Assembly: GCF_024124545.1 (NCBI RefSeq)
Contig: NZ_JAMXSF010000008.1
Span: forward strand, 205,282 to 269,281
Length of the DNA: 64,000 bases
Direction: 5' to 3'
Source of the DNA: Pseudoalteromonas sp. XMcav2-N
GTDB lineage: Bacteria; Pseudomonadota; Gammaproteobacteria; Enterobacterales; Alteromonadaceae
Below the pieces are notes generated by a model. It ran no database searches, was not told where the DNA came from, and was given only the letters and a program-made list of their open reading frames with translations. Positions 18,372 through 27,010 of the stretch are shown here, piece after piece. The translations under genes and the position numbers were made by a program. Position 1 is the stretch's first letter. Each line of letters opens with the position of its first letter.

Positions 18372-19649
18372 CTAATACTGCGCAGAAAACGGCTGACTAA
18401 AGCGCACGTTGCTGTGCTGCCAGTGTGACGTGTCCGACAAAACAATGCGGGTGCCGACCGTCGCACCATGTTCAATTTCAATGTACTGGCTGGACATATG
18501 ACCAAATGTCAGAGGCTGCCGACTGGCCTGCTCGCCAGACTGATCCAGCAGATAAAGACTGGCCTGACTAAATCCACTGGCCATGACCGGGCGTTTAACA
18601 AATAAGGTATCAGCAAGCGTTGCTATCTCTATGACCCCATCCACACTCAAGGCCGGACGGACTTCTTTGGGCAGCGCTCCACTGAGCGCCACTTCCACCA
18701 GCACCGCGCTATCGCTGACGGCCGGATCAATGCGCTGTACTGCGCCCTTGATCTGGCTTGCCCTGGTATCCAGCACGACAGCCTGACCAATCTGTACATC
18801 TTTGATCTGGTTTTCCGGTACACGCAGCTGGGCAACAAACTGATCATTTCTGGCCAGCATAGCCAGGTTACTCCCGGCACTGATCTGCTGGCCAGGCTCC
18901 AGTGGCATGGCCTGGACAATACTATCCATGGTGGCTATCACTGTAAGCCCATTCACCTGTTGTTCAATACGCTCGACCTGCTTGCGTAAACTGTTGAGTC
19001 TTGCGTTACCGGCGCGTAACTGCGCTGCCAGGTTTTCGCGCCGTTTATCAAGACGCTGCTGCTCTAGTAAAAAACGCTGGCGAAACTGGGCGACATTGAT
19101 TTTAACTTCTTCAAAATCAATCTTAGAGACGGCAACGATCCCCTGCGCCAGCAGTTTTTCCTGTGCAGCCAGGGTCAGTTCGGCGCGTTCCAGATTTAGC
19201 TTTTCATCAACCACCGCAATTTCCTGATCGAGCAAAGCAGACTCCAGCGTCACCTGCTCCGCATGGGTCTGTGCCTCCAGTGCCTGTAACTGCCAACGAG
19301 CCTGATCAAGCGACTCTTTTAGTTCAGGGTTACTCAGTTGCAGCAGTACATCCCCCTGCTTTACCTGCGCCCCGGCTTTCTTAAAAACCTGTTCCACCCG
19401 GCCATCTACCGGGGTCGTTATCCAGCGGATCTGAGCGGGTACCAGCACGCCGCTGCCTCGTACCGTGACTTTTAGCTCCCCCCGGCGAACGGTATCAATC
19501 AACAACGGGGCTTTATCTACCAGGTTGGTCGCGCTAGTATGACGGTTAAAAAACACAGCCAGGCAGGTCATCACAACCAAGCCCAGTGCACTCATCGCTT
19601 TGCCTTTATGTCTTAGCAGGGGGCTTTTTTTCGTTCTCACTATATCCAT
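18372..19649 (-). CDS. Periplasmic adaptor (membrane fusion protein, HlyD/MacA-like)
   Basis: 425-residue adaptor bridging the inner-membrane ABC transporter to an outer-membrane channel. N-terminal signal anchor at about 15-35 (KAMSALGLVVMTCLAVFF), biotinyl-lipoyl halves (GRVEQVFKKAGAQVKQGDVLL and VQAMPLEPGQQISAG), and a long alpha-helical hairpin at about 110-245 rich in Q, E and R. The beta-barrel and membrane-proximal domains follow. GGAG precedes the ATG at 19649. First gene of the minus-strand operon and divergent from an OmpR-type response regulator, so that regulator probably controls it. No outer-membrane TolC partner is encoded nearby. Confidence 0.9.
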   Translation of the reverse strand: MDIVRTKKSPLLRHKGKAMSALGLVVMTCLAVFFNRHTSATNLVDKAPLLIDTVRRGELKVTVRGSGVLVPAQIRWITTPVDGRVEQVFKKAGAQVKQGDVLLQLSNPELKESLDQARWQLQALEAQTHAEQVTLESALLDQEIAVVDEKLNLERAELTLAAQEKLLAQGIVAVSKIDFEEVKINVAQFRQRFLLEQQRLDKRRENLAAQLRAGNARLNSLRKQVERIEQQVNGLTVIATMDSIVQAMPLEPGQQISAGSNLAMLARNDQFVAQLRVPENQIKDVQIGQAVVLDTRASQIKGAVQRIDPAVSDSAVLVEVALSGALPKEVRPALSVDGVIEIATLADTLFVKRPVMASGFSQASLYLLDQSGEQASRQPLTFGHMSSQYIEIEHGATVGTRIVLSDTSHWQHSNVRFSQPFSAQY

Positions 19650-19715
19650 GGTGACTTCTCCAACGGGACGATGCAGTCTACTTTAGAGGGCGTATGGGCG
19701 TGACAACAGGCAAGC

Positions 19716-19757
19716 TATGTAAAATAAAACGGCGCAGGTTTTACAAAAGTTTACGTG
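19716..19757. promoter_or_regulatory. Candidate response-regulator operator in the divergent promoter
   Basis: In the 176-base gap between the adaptor (minus) and the response regulator (plus) there is a direct repeat TTTACA-N4-TTTACG (19740-19755), 10 bp apart as expected for tandem binding by a winged-helix OmpR-type dimer. A third TTTACAT copy occurs in reverse orientation near 19717. These could be sites for the adjacent regulator. No consensus sigma-70 boxes stand out. Confidence 0.4.
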
Positions 19758-19825
19758 TACTTTGGCGCCGGGCCAGCTAGATTTTTCACATCACTGGCCG
19801 CGAATAAAAAGGGAATAACAACAAG

Positions 19826-20515
19826 ATGAAACCCACCCTGCTGATCGTAGAAGATGAACCAGCCATTCTGCGTGGTCTGACCGATTTATTTGTTTTTCAT
19901 GGCTATGACGTCGACAGTGAAATGGACGGTGCACAAGGTCTTAAACGAGCACAACAGAACGACTATGCCTGTATTTTGTTGGATGTCATGTTGCCATCAA
20001 TGAGCGGCTTTGAGATCTGCGAAGCACTCAGACAAACCTCTGCAACTCAACCCATTATGATGTTGACGGCCAAAAGCACCGAGCAGGACATTATCAATGG
20101 CCTGAGCCTCGGAGCCGATGACTATGTGGCCAAACCCTTTTCAACCTCGGAACTGGTATTGCGCGTCAATGCGCTGGTGCGCCGCTCGGGCTGGAGCCAG
20201 CATGAAGAAAAGCTGCTCCTGAGCAAAGACGTCTGTGTTTGTCCGCACACACTGACCGGAACGTCTTATCAGCAGCCCGTCAAATACACGCGTCGCGAGG
20301 TCAGTTTATTAAGTTACCTGCTACGTCAGAACAAACCCGTCAGTCGTGATGAGCTATTGCATCAGGTTTGGGGCTATAAAACCGTGGGGGACATAGATAC
20401 GCGTACGGTCGATATTCATATTGCCAAGTTGCGCAAAAAAATAGAGCAGGATCCTAAGTCACCACGCCATCTGGTCACCCATCGTGGTGAAGGCTATCAG
20501 TTGTACACTCAGTAA
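19826..20515 (+). CDS. OmpR-family response regulator
   Basis: 229-residue two-component regulator. Receiver domain with acidic pocket EDE (residues 9-11), phosphoacceptor D53 in LLDVMLP, conserved T in MLTAK and K in YVAKPF. The C-terminal winged helix has RREVSLLSYLLRQNKPVSRDELL and a recognition helix region TRTVDIHIAKLRKKIE. Closely followed by its histidine kinase (10-base gap) and divergent from the adaptor-ATPase-permease operon. This layout resembles other regulators that sense export stress or the exported peptide. Confidence 0.93.
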   Translation: MKPTLLIVEDEPAILRGLTDLFVFHGYDVDSEMDGAQGLKRAQQNDYACILLDVMLPSMSGFEICEALRQTSATQPIMMLTAKSTEQDIINGLSLGADDYVAKPFSTSELVLRVNALVRRSGWSQHEEKLLLSKDVCVCPHTLTGTSYQQPVKYTRREVSLLSYLLRQNKPVSRDELLHQVWGYKTVGDIDTRTVDIHIAKLRKKIEQDPKSPRHLVTHRGEGYQLYTQ

Positions 20516-20525
20516 CGGCATCGCT

Positions 20526-22373
20526 ATGTGGTTTAAAGACACTCAACTAATGAGCTATGCACAGCGCAAACAGCGACTGCGTTGGCTGGCCGGCACCTTT
20601 TTACTGTGCCTGTTAATACCACTGGGTATTTTGCTTTACTTTGGTTTTGCACAGCTTAAACAGAACCAACTGAACACCTATCAGGAACAGGCTCGTCACC
20701 TGATATTACAAATTGACCGCAAGATGTTTAAACGCCGGCTACTTACCGATGCGCTGCCAGTCAACGCATTTGACTACTATCAGGCGGTGTATAACCCTCT
20801 CACCGACGAAACCCTGCAGATGCCCTCAGTACTGTCACATCTGGATCCTGCCAGACCAACGGCCACCCGCCCTATTCAGGGGCTGGTCGGTTATTTTCAG
20901 TTTGATGCACAGGGTCGGTTCAACAGTCCAATCTGGCCAGAGCCCCTGTCGGATAAGGACATTGTAAATCCAGGTTCAGAGCTAAAGAAAGCCTCACCCG
21001 AGTTACAACAACGTTACGAACAGGCAAGATTCATATACCAGATCCTGTCTAAATCCGAGGCATTGCAGAGCAAGCTGTCGCAGGGATTAAGCAAAGAAAG
21101 CGGCCTGTACCAGCTGTGGTTTGATGTGCCTGGCTACTTTATTTTCTACCGTCTGCCCAAAGTTGGCGCGCAGCGAAAGTTGCAAGGTTATCTGGTCAGG
21201 CGAGACCCGTATTTACTGAGCCTTGTCAGTGAGTACCTGAGCCAAAGTCAGTTTGACCTCCCGGTTTTACTGACGCTGGATGCAGATAGTTCAAGCGGCT
21301 CCAATGAATTGTATAATGCAATGACATCTCAGCCGGAGCCAGTGCATTTTTTACTTACCCATTCACAGTCGCCTGCACGTCGCCTGGCACAAGCCGACAT
21401 TCCCACTGACCTGAGTGAGCAACTCTTATATAGCGACACCCTGCGCTGGCCATTTAACAACTACACATTACACTTTACGACCCATACTCTGCCCATGAGT
21501 CAGACCATGTTGTACAGCAGTGTATTTGCCCTGTTGCTTATACTGACAATTCTGGGTGCCTGCTACGGATTTTATCGGCTGAGTGTTAAACAGCTGGCGC
21601 TTGCAGAGCAGAGAATGAATTTTGTGTCTTCGGTCAGCCATGAGCTCAAAACACCGCTTACCGCCATTCGTATGTATGCCGAAATGCTGCGCTCAGGTAC
21701 TGTGGTATCGACGGATGCCCGGCAAGACTATTACGGCTTTATTCACAGTGAAAGTGAGCGGCTAAGCCGTCTGATCGACAATATCCTGCTCCTGACACGG
21801 TTGAATCATCATGATCAGGACGGACTGAGCCAGGTCAATCCCGAATACGTGCCAGTCACTATGCTGGCCGATATTATTCGTTCAAAGACATCAACCTTGC
21901 TAGATAAACACGCCTTTACCCTGAATATGGCCATTGAGCCTCCTTTGTCTGAAGAGGCCGCCGTGTTAGTCGATCAGGATGCGTTTGCGCAGGTGGTGAT
22001 TAACATTACCGAAAACACCGTCAAGTTCTTCGTTGCCGAGGGCATCACCGACCCGGCACGCAGACAGCTCGACATTACCTTTAGACGCAACGACCACAAT
22101 CGAGACAAACTGGAGCTGGAGATCCGCGATTACGGTCCCGGTGTGTCGCAACAACAATGCGATAAGCTATTTGAGTTATTTTATCGGGGAGGCAGTGAAC
22201 TAACCCGCACGACTCAGGGAACCGGGATTGGACTTGCGTTGGTCGCACAACTGGTCAGTGCTCAGCAAGGACAGATAACAGCCCACCGGATGACACCAGG
22301 CCTGGCGCTAAGGCTGACCTTACATACTCAACATCTTAACCTTATGATGCCCGAGTCGGTGACTCAGGCATAG
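20526..22373 (+). CDS. Membrane sensor histidine kinase
   Basis: 615 residues from the ATG at 20526 (a longer frame from 20484 overlaps the regulator gene). TM1 about 20-42 (WLAGTFLLCLLIPLGILLYF), a large extracytoplasmic sensor region of some 280 residues with no family I recognise, TM2 near 330-350 (LYSSVFALLLILTILGACYG), then HisKA with H372 in SSVSHELKTPLTAIRMYAEM. HATPase_c follows, with N-box INITENTVKFF, G1 DYGPGVSQQ and G2 GTGIGLALVAQL. The phosphorylation chemistry looks intact. It ends 13 bases from the stop of the convergent small peptide gene. Confidence 0.92.
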   Translation: MWFKDTQLMSYAQRKQRLRWLAGTFLLCLLIPLGILLYFGFAQLKQNQLNTYQEQARHLILQIDRKMFKRRLLTDALPVNAFDYYQAVYNPLTDETLQMPSVLSHLDPARPTATRPIQGLVGYFQFDAQGRFNSPIWPEPLSDKDIVNPGSELKKASPELQQRYEQARFIYQILSKSEALQSKLSQGLSKESGLYQLWFDVPGYFIFYRLPKVGAQRKLQGYLVRRDPYLLSLVSEYLSQSQFDLPVLLTLDADSSSGSNELYNAMTSQPEPVHFLLTHSQSPARRLAQADIPTDLSEQLLYSDTLRWPFNNYTLHFTTHTLPMSQTMLYSSVFALLLILTILGACYGFYRLSVKQLALAEQRMNFVSSVSHELKTPLTAIRMYAEMLRSGTVVSTDARQDYYGFIHSESERLSRLIDNILLLTRLNHHDQDGLSQVNPEYVPVTMLADIIRSKTSTLLDKHAFTLNMAIEPPLSEEAAVLVDQDAFAQVVINITENTVKFFVAEGITDPARRQLDITFRRNDHNRDKLELEIRDYGPGVSQQQCDKLFELFYRGGSELTRTTQGTGIGLALVAQLVSAQQGQITAHRMTPGLALRLTLHTQHLNLMMPESVTQA

Positions 22374-22386
22374 ATGTGTTGCGCCG

Positions 22387-22554
22387 TTATGCGGTCCAGC
22401 AGTAGGTTTTTGTCCAGCACACCGGGTAACTGTGGCAAACAATGGGGTTACTGGCACTGGGCCCATTACCAGCGGCGATAGCCTGAGTATTGTGCGTGTC
22501 CAGTGTTTTGTGGCTGAGGTTTTTGACTGGTGATTTTTTGAGTTTGAGTTGCAT
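22387..22554 (-). CDS. Small leader-plus-cysteine-core peptide, RiPP-precursor-like
   Basis: 55 codons, unannotated in type. TAAGGACAAGCTATG gives a strong ribosome binding site (AGGA six bases before the ATG at 22554), and the stop is TAA at 22389-22387. The first half is a hydrophilic leader with alternating Leu/Lys, MQLKLKKSPVKNLS, then LDTHNTQAIAAG (residues 18-29). This is similar in style to LxLKKxxIxxL...GG leaders of lanthipeptide-like and other RiPP precursors. The C-terminal part carries all three cysteines in regular CX5CX5C spacing (C40, C46, C52) with CWT repeated twice: CHSYPVCWTKTYCWTA. It lies between the sensor kinase and a TonB receptor, beside a MacB-type exporter. No modification enzyme is seen in the window. 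It is not a Sec signal peptide. An unmodified or disulfide peptide is possible. Confidence 0.68.
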   Translation of the reverse strand: MQLKLKKSPVKNLSHKTLDTHNTQAIAAGNGPSASNPIVCHSYPVCWTKTYCWTA

Positions 22555-22768
22555 AGCTTGTCCTTACATGTGTTTTTGAGTGAGTCAGTGCCTTACTCCA
22601 GCACCAACAGAGTACACACTCAGAAAACAGCATCTGAGCGTGTGGTCAAAATTCAACCACACCTTTAGCAATAGTCAATCTCATTTCCTTCAACTTAGCC
22701 TGCTTTACGGACGAACCGACCATACTGAACTACACTAAGTAAACACAAGATTAATAACATGATTCTGA

Positions 22769-24961
22769 ATGATAAAAATGAAGCTGCGTGGTGCCAGTCA
22801 GCCCCTTTTGTTACTCTGTGCATGGCCATTTGCTGCCAGCATACAGGCTGTTGAAAGCGTCGACCTGTTTGAAATGAGCCTGGATGAGCTACTTAACGTG
22901 AACCTGACAGGCTCCGCAGTGCGTGATCTGAATCTGGAAACCACCCCTGCCAGTGCGAACCCATTCAACCTGAAAGCACTGCATTTACCCTTCAGCATAG
23001 ATGTGATTGAGCGTAAAACCATGCGTGCACGCGGCCTGACCTCAGTGACCGGTGCTGTCGAGAATCTGGTGGGAGTCATATCGGGTGAGTCACCCGCTGA
23101 ACCTTCCAGCTTTGCTATGCGAGGCTTTATTCGCGACTCCGTTTCGGTTTTACGGGACGGCATTAAACTGGGCCCGGCTTCCATGACGATGCGGCCACAC
23201 AACACCTTTAACCTGCAACAAATAGATGTCATCAAAGGACCCGCCACATTACAATATGGTCAGGGAACGGCGTCTGGCGCCATCAATATGGTGACCAGAA
23301 AGCCGCAACTGGACGCCCCCACCAGCACAGAAGCCTTTGTCTCTCAGTCTCGCTTCGATACCCGGGAATGGGGCATAGGCATTAACCTTCCCTTTTCAGC
23401 ACAAAGCGCAGCGCGGGTCGACATTAATAAAGCGCAGTCAGACGGCTGGGTTGACCAAACGCATTCCCACTCTTTAAATGCAACCACTTCCCTGCTCTGG
23501 CAATCTTCCCCTGACCTGAGCTGGTTGCTCAGTTTTGATTATCTGGAAGATGACCTGCCGGCTTATTGGGGCACGCCTTTTATTCCTGTGCAGTTTGCGC
23601 AGCAACCAATGGACGACATAGTCGCTACCAACGACAGCCGGGTGCTGGATCAGCATACCCGCTATCTAAACTATAATGTTGAAGACAGCCGTTCAGACTC
23701 GGAACATTTATGGTCTCGCCTGAACATAAACTGGCAGCCAACAGACACACTCTCGCTGACCAATACCTTGTTTCACTTCAAAGCGGACCGCGCCTGGAAA
23801 AACGCAGAAAGCTATGTATTTAATCCCGCAACAGGCTTAGTCGACCGGGACCGCTTTTTTGTCTTCCACGAGCACACCTTTTACGGCAACCAGTTCGAAG
23901 GGGTTTATCGCCACAAGATTGGCAAGATGCAGCATCAGTTAGCCTTTGGCGCTGAGTTTAAAGTCACCGACTTCAGCCGGGAGCGAGGATTTCCCGCAGG
24001 AGACAGCGTCTCGTTATTTGAGCCTGTGGCTGGTCAGTTCGGCGCTTTGGACAAACACCTCAGTCCAACCGACATCCAGCAATGGGGCGTGTATGTTAAT
24101 AATACGCTGTCGGTAACCCCGAGTTTGCGCCTGTTTGGCGGGCTGCGGCGCGACCACATTAAACTGGACAGAGACAACTATGATGATTCAGGAACCTTTC
24201 TTGTAGATGAAAGTTTTGAGCGTACTTTTACCCCGCTTGCATATCAGATAGGTGCGACGTATCAGCTCAACGAGTCACTCAGCCTGTATACGCACTGGAG
24301 CACCGGGCACGATCCGGTCGGATCCAATATTTATCTGGTCAACGCCAGTGAAAACTTCGATTTTACAGATATACGCCAGTACGAAGCGGGAATGAAAGCC
24401 ATACTGCCGGCCTGGCACAGTGAATTGACCGCGGCCTGGTATAATATAGCTCGCCGTAACATCCTGCTACTGACATCTCATGATACGGTAGGTAACTCGG
24501 GGACCCATGTTGCGCGGGGGCTAGAACTGGCGATCACCAGTCAGCCAACGCCCCATTTTCGTGTCGGTGGCAATATCGCCTACACTAATGCGAGTTATGA
24601 GTCTTTTGTCGACCCGGATTTTGGCGTGAATGCCAGTGGCCATACCCCGCCTAATGTGCCTGAAATTGTCGCCAATGCTTGGTTTAGCTGGGATCAGGTC
24701 CTGTCATTACCGCTGGAAATTGGTGGGGGTATACGTCATGTCAGTGACCGCTACGCCAATTTTCAAAATTCGGTTACCTTCAAACGCTATGAGACGCTGA
24801 CCCTGTTTGCTGCCTATCAGTTTGAGCATACCCGCTTTAATCTCAGCGTACGCAATCTACTGAACGAAGAATATGTACCATGGGCGGATATTTTCTATCC
24901 CGCTCAGGCTGCTATTGCCGCACCCAGAACGGTCGAGTTGAGTGTGCATATTAGTTACTGA
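22769..24961 (+). CDS. TonB-dependent outer-membrane receptor (siderophore-receptor-like)
   Basis: 730-residue ligand-gated outer-membrane transporter. Signal peptide ends near FAASIQA. The plug domain shows FSIDVIERKTMRARGL, SFAMRGFIRDSVSVLRDGIK and the typical IDVIKGPATLQYGQGTASGAINMVTRKP. The beta barrel ends NLLNEEYVPWAD...VELSVHISY with a terminal aromatic residue, as expected for BAM recognition. An ATG three codons downstream (22778) could also be the start; neither has a good ribosome site. Plug sequence is most like ferric-siderophore receptors, but the ligand cannot be told. It is divergent from the small peptide gene (214-base gap), so peptide uptake or binding is a possibility. 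Confidence 0.9.
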   Translation: MIKMKLRGASQPLLLLCAWPFAASIQAVESVDLFEMSLDELLNVNLTGSAVRDLNLETTPASANPFNLKALHLPFSIDVIERKTMRARGLTSVTGAVENLVGVISGESPAEPSSFAMRGFIRDSVSVLRDGIKLGPASMTMRPHNTFNLQQIDVIKGPATLQYGQGTASGAINMVTRKPQLDAPTSTEAFVSQSRFDTREWGIGINLPFSAQSAARVDINKAQSDGWVDQTHSHSLNATTSLLWQSSPDLSWLLSFDYLEDDLPAYWGTPFIPVQFAQQPMDDIVATNDSRVLDQHTRYLNYNVEDSRSDSEHLWSRLNINWQPTDTLSLTNTLFHFKADRAWKNAESYVFNPATGLVDRDRFFVFHEHTFYGNQFEGVYRHKIGKMQHQLAFGAEFKVTDFSRERGFPAGDSVSLFEPVAGQFGALDKHLSPTDIQQWGVYVNNTLSVTPSLRLFGGLRRDHIKLDRDNYDDSGTFLVDESFERTFTPLAYQIGATYQLNESLSLYTHWSTGHDPVGSNIYLVNASENFDFTDIRQYEAGMKAILPAWHSELTAAWYNIARRNILLLTSHDTVGNSGTHVARGLELAITSQPTPHFRVGGNIAYTNASYESFVDPDFGVNASGHTPPNVPEIVANAWFSWDQVLSLPLEIGGGIRHVSDRYANFQNSVTFKRYETLTLFAAYQFEHTRFNLSVRNLLNEEYVPWADIFYPAQAAIAAPRTVELSVHISY

Positions 24962-25499
24962 ACAGTTACTAACCCTTTATGTACCGACAGCTTAAAGTGG
25001 CATAAACAGTACCCGAGCTTTCCTCTTTATGTGTCAGCGCCCACCTGCTGCACAGGCCCACCGCCTTAAAAACACAGCGTGCATATCCGTTTGCAAATTT
25101 TTCTTATTTTTTATCAGTGCATTTTTCACACTATTCAACTTCCTCCCTATCTGGTGGTTACATATGGTTAATTCATTCACCTTTTCACAATCAGCACCGT
25201 ACGCGCACTGTGTCGTAATCTGGTTTCAAAGCAATTCAAATGGCTTTAAAAATATCTCCTTTTTTACCAATGGGTAAAAAACATCACTTATTATTTTGAG
25301 AACATATTTCAGCACGATATTGAACTCACACTCAGACGAATTTGGTCTTTTGTTAAGTAAACACTCACCAAAAGGCAATAATTTACAAAACAAAAACAGT
25401 AAAGAATTATGAAACAAAACACGCTGTTGATCTTTTAGTAACAAATAAATACATTACCAGCTCCTAAAAAAGGACCACAAAGACAACAGGAAAATAACA
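24962..25499. other. Gene-free AT-rich interval
   Basis: 538 bases between the TonB receptor and the alpha/beta hydrolase. Short open frames on both strands have no ribosome site or recognisable content. The last 150 bases are strongly AT-rich and probably hold the hydrolase promoter; I see no convincing hexamers. No RNA gene is recognised. Confidence 0.5.
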
Positions 25500-26948
25500 A
25501 TGAAAATTAAAACGCTCTCTATGGCCATACTGGCCTTCTCGGCGCATACGGCACTGGCACAAAGTCAGCAGGTGGATGAATATGGTCTGATAATCGACGC
25601 ATCTCATACCATTTCACTGTTTGGCAGCGAGCACAGTAACAACAAAACAACCGCTGAACGCCTGGTGACTCCATTTAAGCCTGGCGTTGCCCAAAATCTG
25701 GCTACAACAAGCAGTAGCTACGGTAACACCTGGTACGTGCAATCTCTTGAAACTTATCGCGTTTGTGAATGGTGGGATGGCGAGGATCCACGCGGTGTTG
25801 ACCTGCCAGAAACCATGGGCAACGAAGCACAGGCCCTAAACGCTCAGCCCGTTGCGGAAGAATTTGTCGTCGCACCGCAGCGCACCTGCCGTTTGTGGAC
25901 TGAATACCCAAGATATTTCTATGGTACCGCTGATGTCTATATGGGTAATGACAATGTGCTGGATAAGCCGGTCGTCGTCGTTCAGCCTTACCATGTAGAT
26001 GTAGAGGGCTCAGCTTACACCAAACAAGCATTTTACGACGACGTAAACCAGGGTGGCCTGATGAGCAGTCTCAGAAGACAAGGTTATGACGTGATCTTGT
26101 ATCGCTATAAAAATCAGGACAATGGTATCGAGTTTAATGCTGATGGTGTGAAAAGATTACTGGACATTATCAACGCTAAACCCGGTATCTCTTCAACCTC
26201 TTTCGTAGGTCTGTCTATGGGTGGAGTTGTTACTCGCTTTGCACTGCGTGAAATCGAAAAAACAGGGTCTCTGAATAAGGTTGCGACCTTTATTTCATTC
26301 GATGCTCCTCACTATGGCGCAAACTTCCCTCGCTCCATATTAGACAACACAAACCGTTTACTCGATAAAGTCGACGTTGTCGCCTGTGGTGAAATACCCA
26401 AGTGCAGCTCTGCACGTAAAAAGCTCAGAGCCATTAAGGACCGACTGGAAACCAAAACCTTTAAAGAGCTGATTATCAACACGCCATCAGGCTCAAGTGA
26501 CAGAAGTGCATTACTATCCAAGCTGGCAAGCTTAGGGCACGTTCAGACAGTACCCACTCTGGCTATCACGAATGGCGCGCAAAGCAGAACACAAGGTGCA
26601 CCAAGTTCAAAAATGACCTCACACTTTAAACTGCACCGCCCATGGTATCTGGGTGGCAGCAAATACTTCAAAGTCTATACTCAGCCAAGTGTCGACAATG
26701 TGGCGGGGGGCTATGCTGATTTCTACCAGGTATTCTCTGATCTCATCGAAGATCAGCCACACCCAATCACTTCCTATGTGACACTGGGACAGCAGCACTC
26801 GTTTGTTTCAACCCATTCGGCACTTGCTGGCAGTGCGAACAACTGGGATGAAATTGCGGCTTACCCAAGCTACAACGAGCAACATATGACTCTGACCTAC
26901 ACCAAAGCCCGGAAAATCCTGGATTGGTTAAACAGATACCAGAACTAA
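25500..26948 (+). CDS. Secreted alpha/beta-hydrolase, lipase/esterase-like
   Basis: 482 residues with a Sec signal (MKIKTLSMAILAFSAHTALAQ), preceded by AGGAAA. The hydrolase fold core is in the second half: VVVVQPYHVDVEG (first strand and oxyanion region), YDVILYRYKNQ, and the nucleophile elbow FVGLSMGGVVTRFAL with Ser in G-L-S-M-G-G. ISFDAPHYGANFP follows, and a late His in GQQHSFVSTHS could complete the triad. The N-terminal about 130 residues, with cysteines in YRVCEWWDG and QRTCRLW, are not a domain I know. It stands alone. Lipase, esterase or lipid acyl hydrolase are all possible substrate classes. Confidence 0.78.
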   Translation: MKIKTLSMAILAFSAHTALAQSQQVDEYGLIIDASHTISLFGSEHSNNKTTAERLVTPFKPGVAQNLATTSSSYGNTWYVQSLETYRVCEWWDGEDPRGVDLPETMGNEAQALNAQPVAEEFVVAPQRTCRLWTEYPRYFYGTADVYMGNDNVLDKPVVVVQPYHVDVEGSAYTKQAFYDDVNQGGLMSSLRRQGYDVILYRYKNQDNGIEFNADGVKRLLDIINAKPGISSTSFVGLSMGGVVTRFALREIEKTGSLNKVATFISFDAPHYGANFPRSILDNTNRLLDKVDVVACGEIPKCSSARKKLRAIKDRLETKTFKELIINTPSGSSDRSALLSKLASLGHVQTVPTLAITNGAQSRTQGAPSSKMTSHFKLHRPWYLGGSKYFKVYTQPSVDNVAGGYADFYQVFSDLIEDQPHPITSYVTLGQQHSFVSTHSALAGSANNWDEIAAYPSYNEQHMTLTYTKARKILDWLNRYQN

Positions 26949-26969
26949 CCGGGGGTTCTGGTAACCACG

Positions 26970-26996
26970 TTGCGAGCCAGAGATTTCTGCTCGCAA
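26970..26996. terminator. Hairpin between convergent hydrolase and kinase genes
   Basis: TTGCGAGCCAGA pairs with TCTGCTCGCAA (one bulge) around a 4-nt loop. It lies between two convergent stop codons (26948 and 27011). T-tracts are weak on both sides, so it may be a bidirectional but inefficient terminator. Confidence 0.55.
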
Positions 26997-27010
26997 TTAC
27001 CCGCTGACAG

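Noticed and set aside
22374..22768. Cobalamin or other known riboswitch upstream of the TonB receptor
   Set aside because: No conserved riboswitch core is visible; the region is occupied by the small peptide gene and its leader.
25226..25444. 72-codon minus-strand frame before the alpha/beta hydrolase
   Set aside because: No ribosome site or recognisable domain; likely chance in AT-rich DNA.
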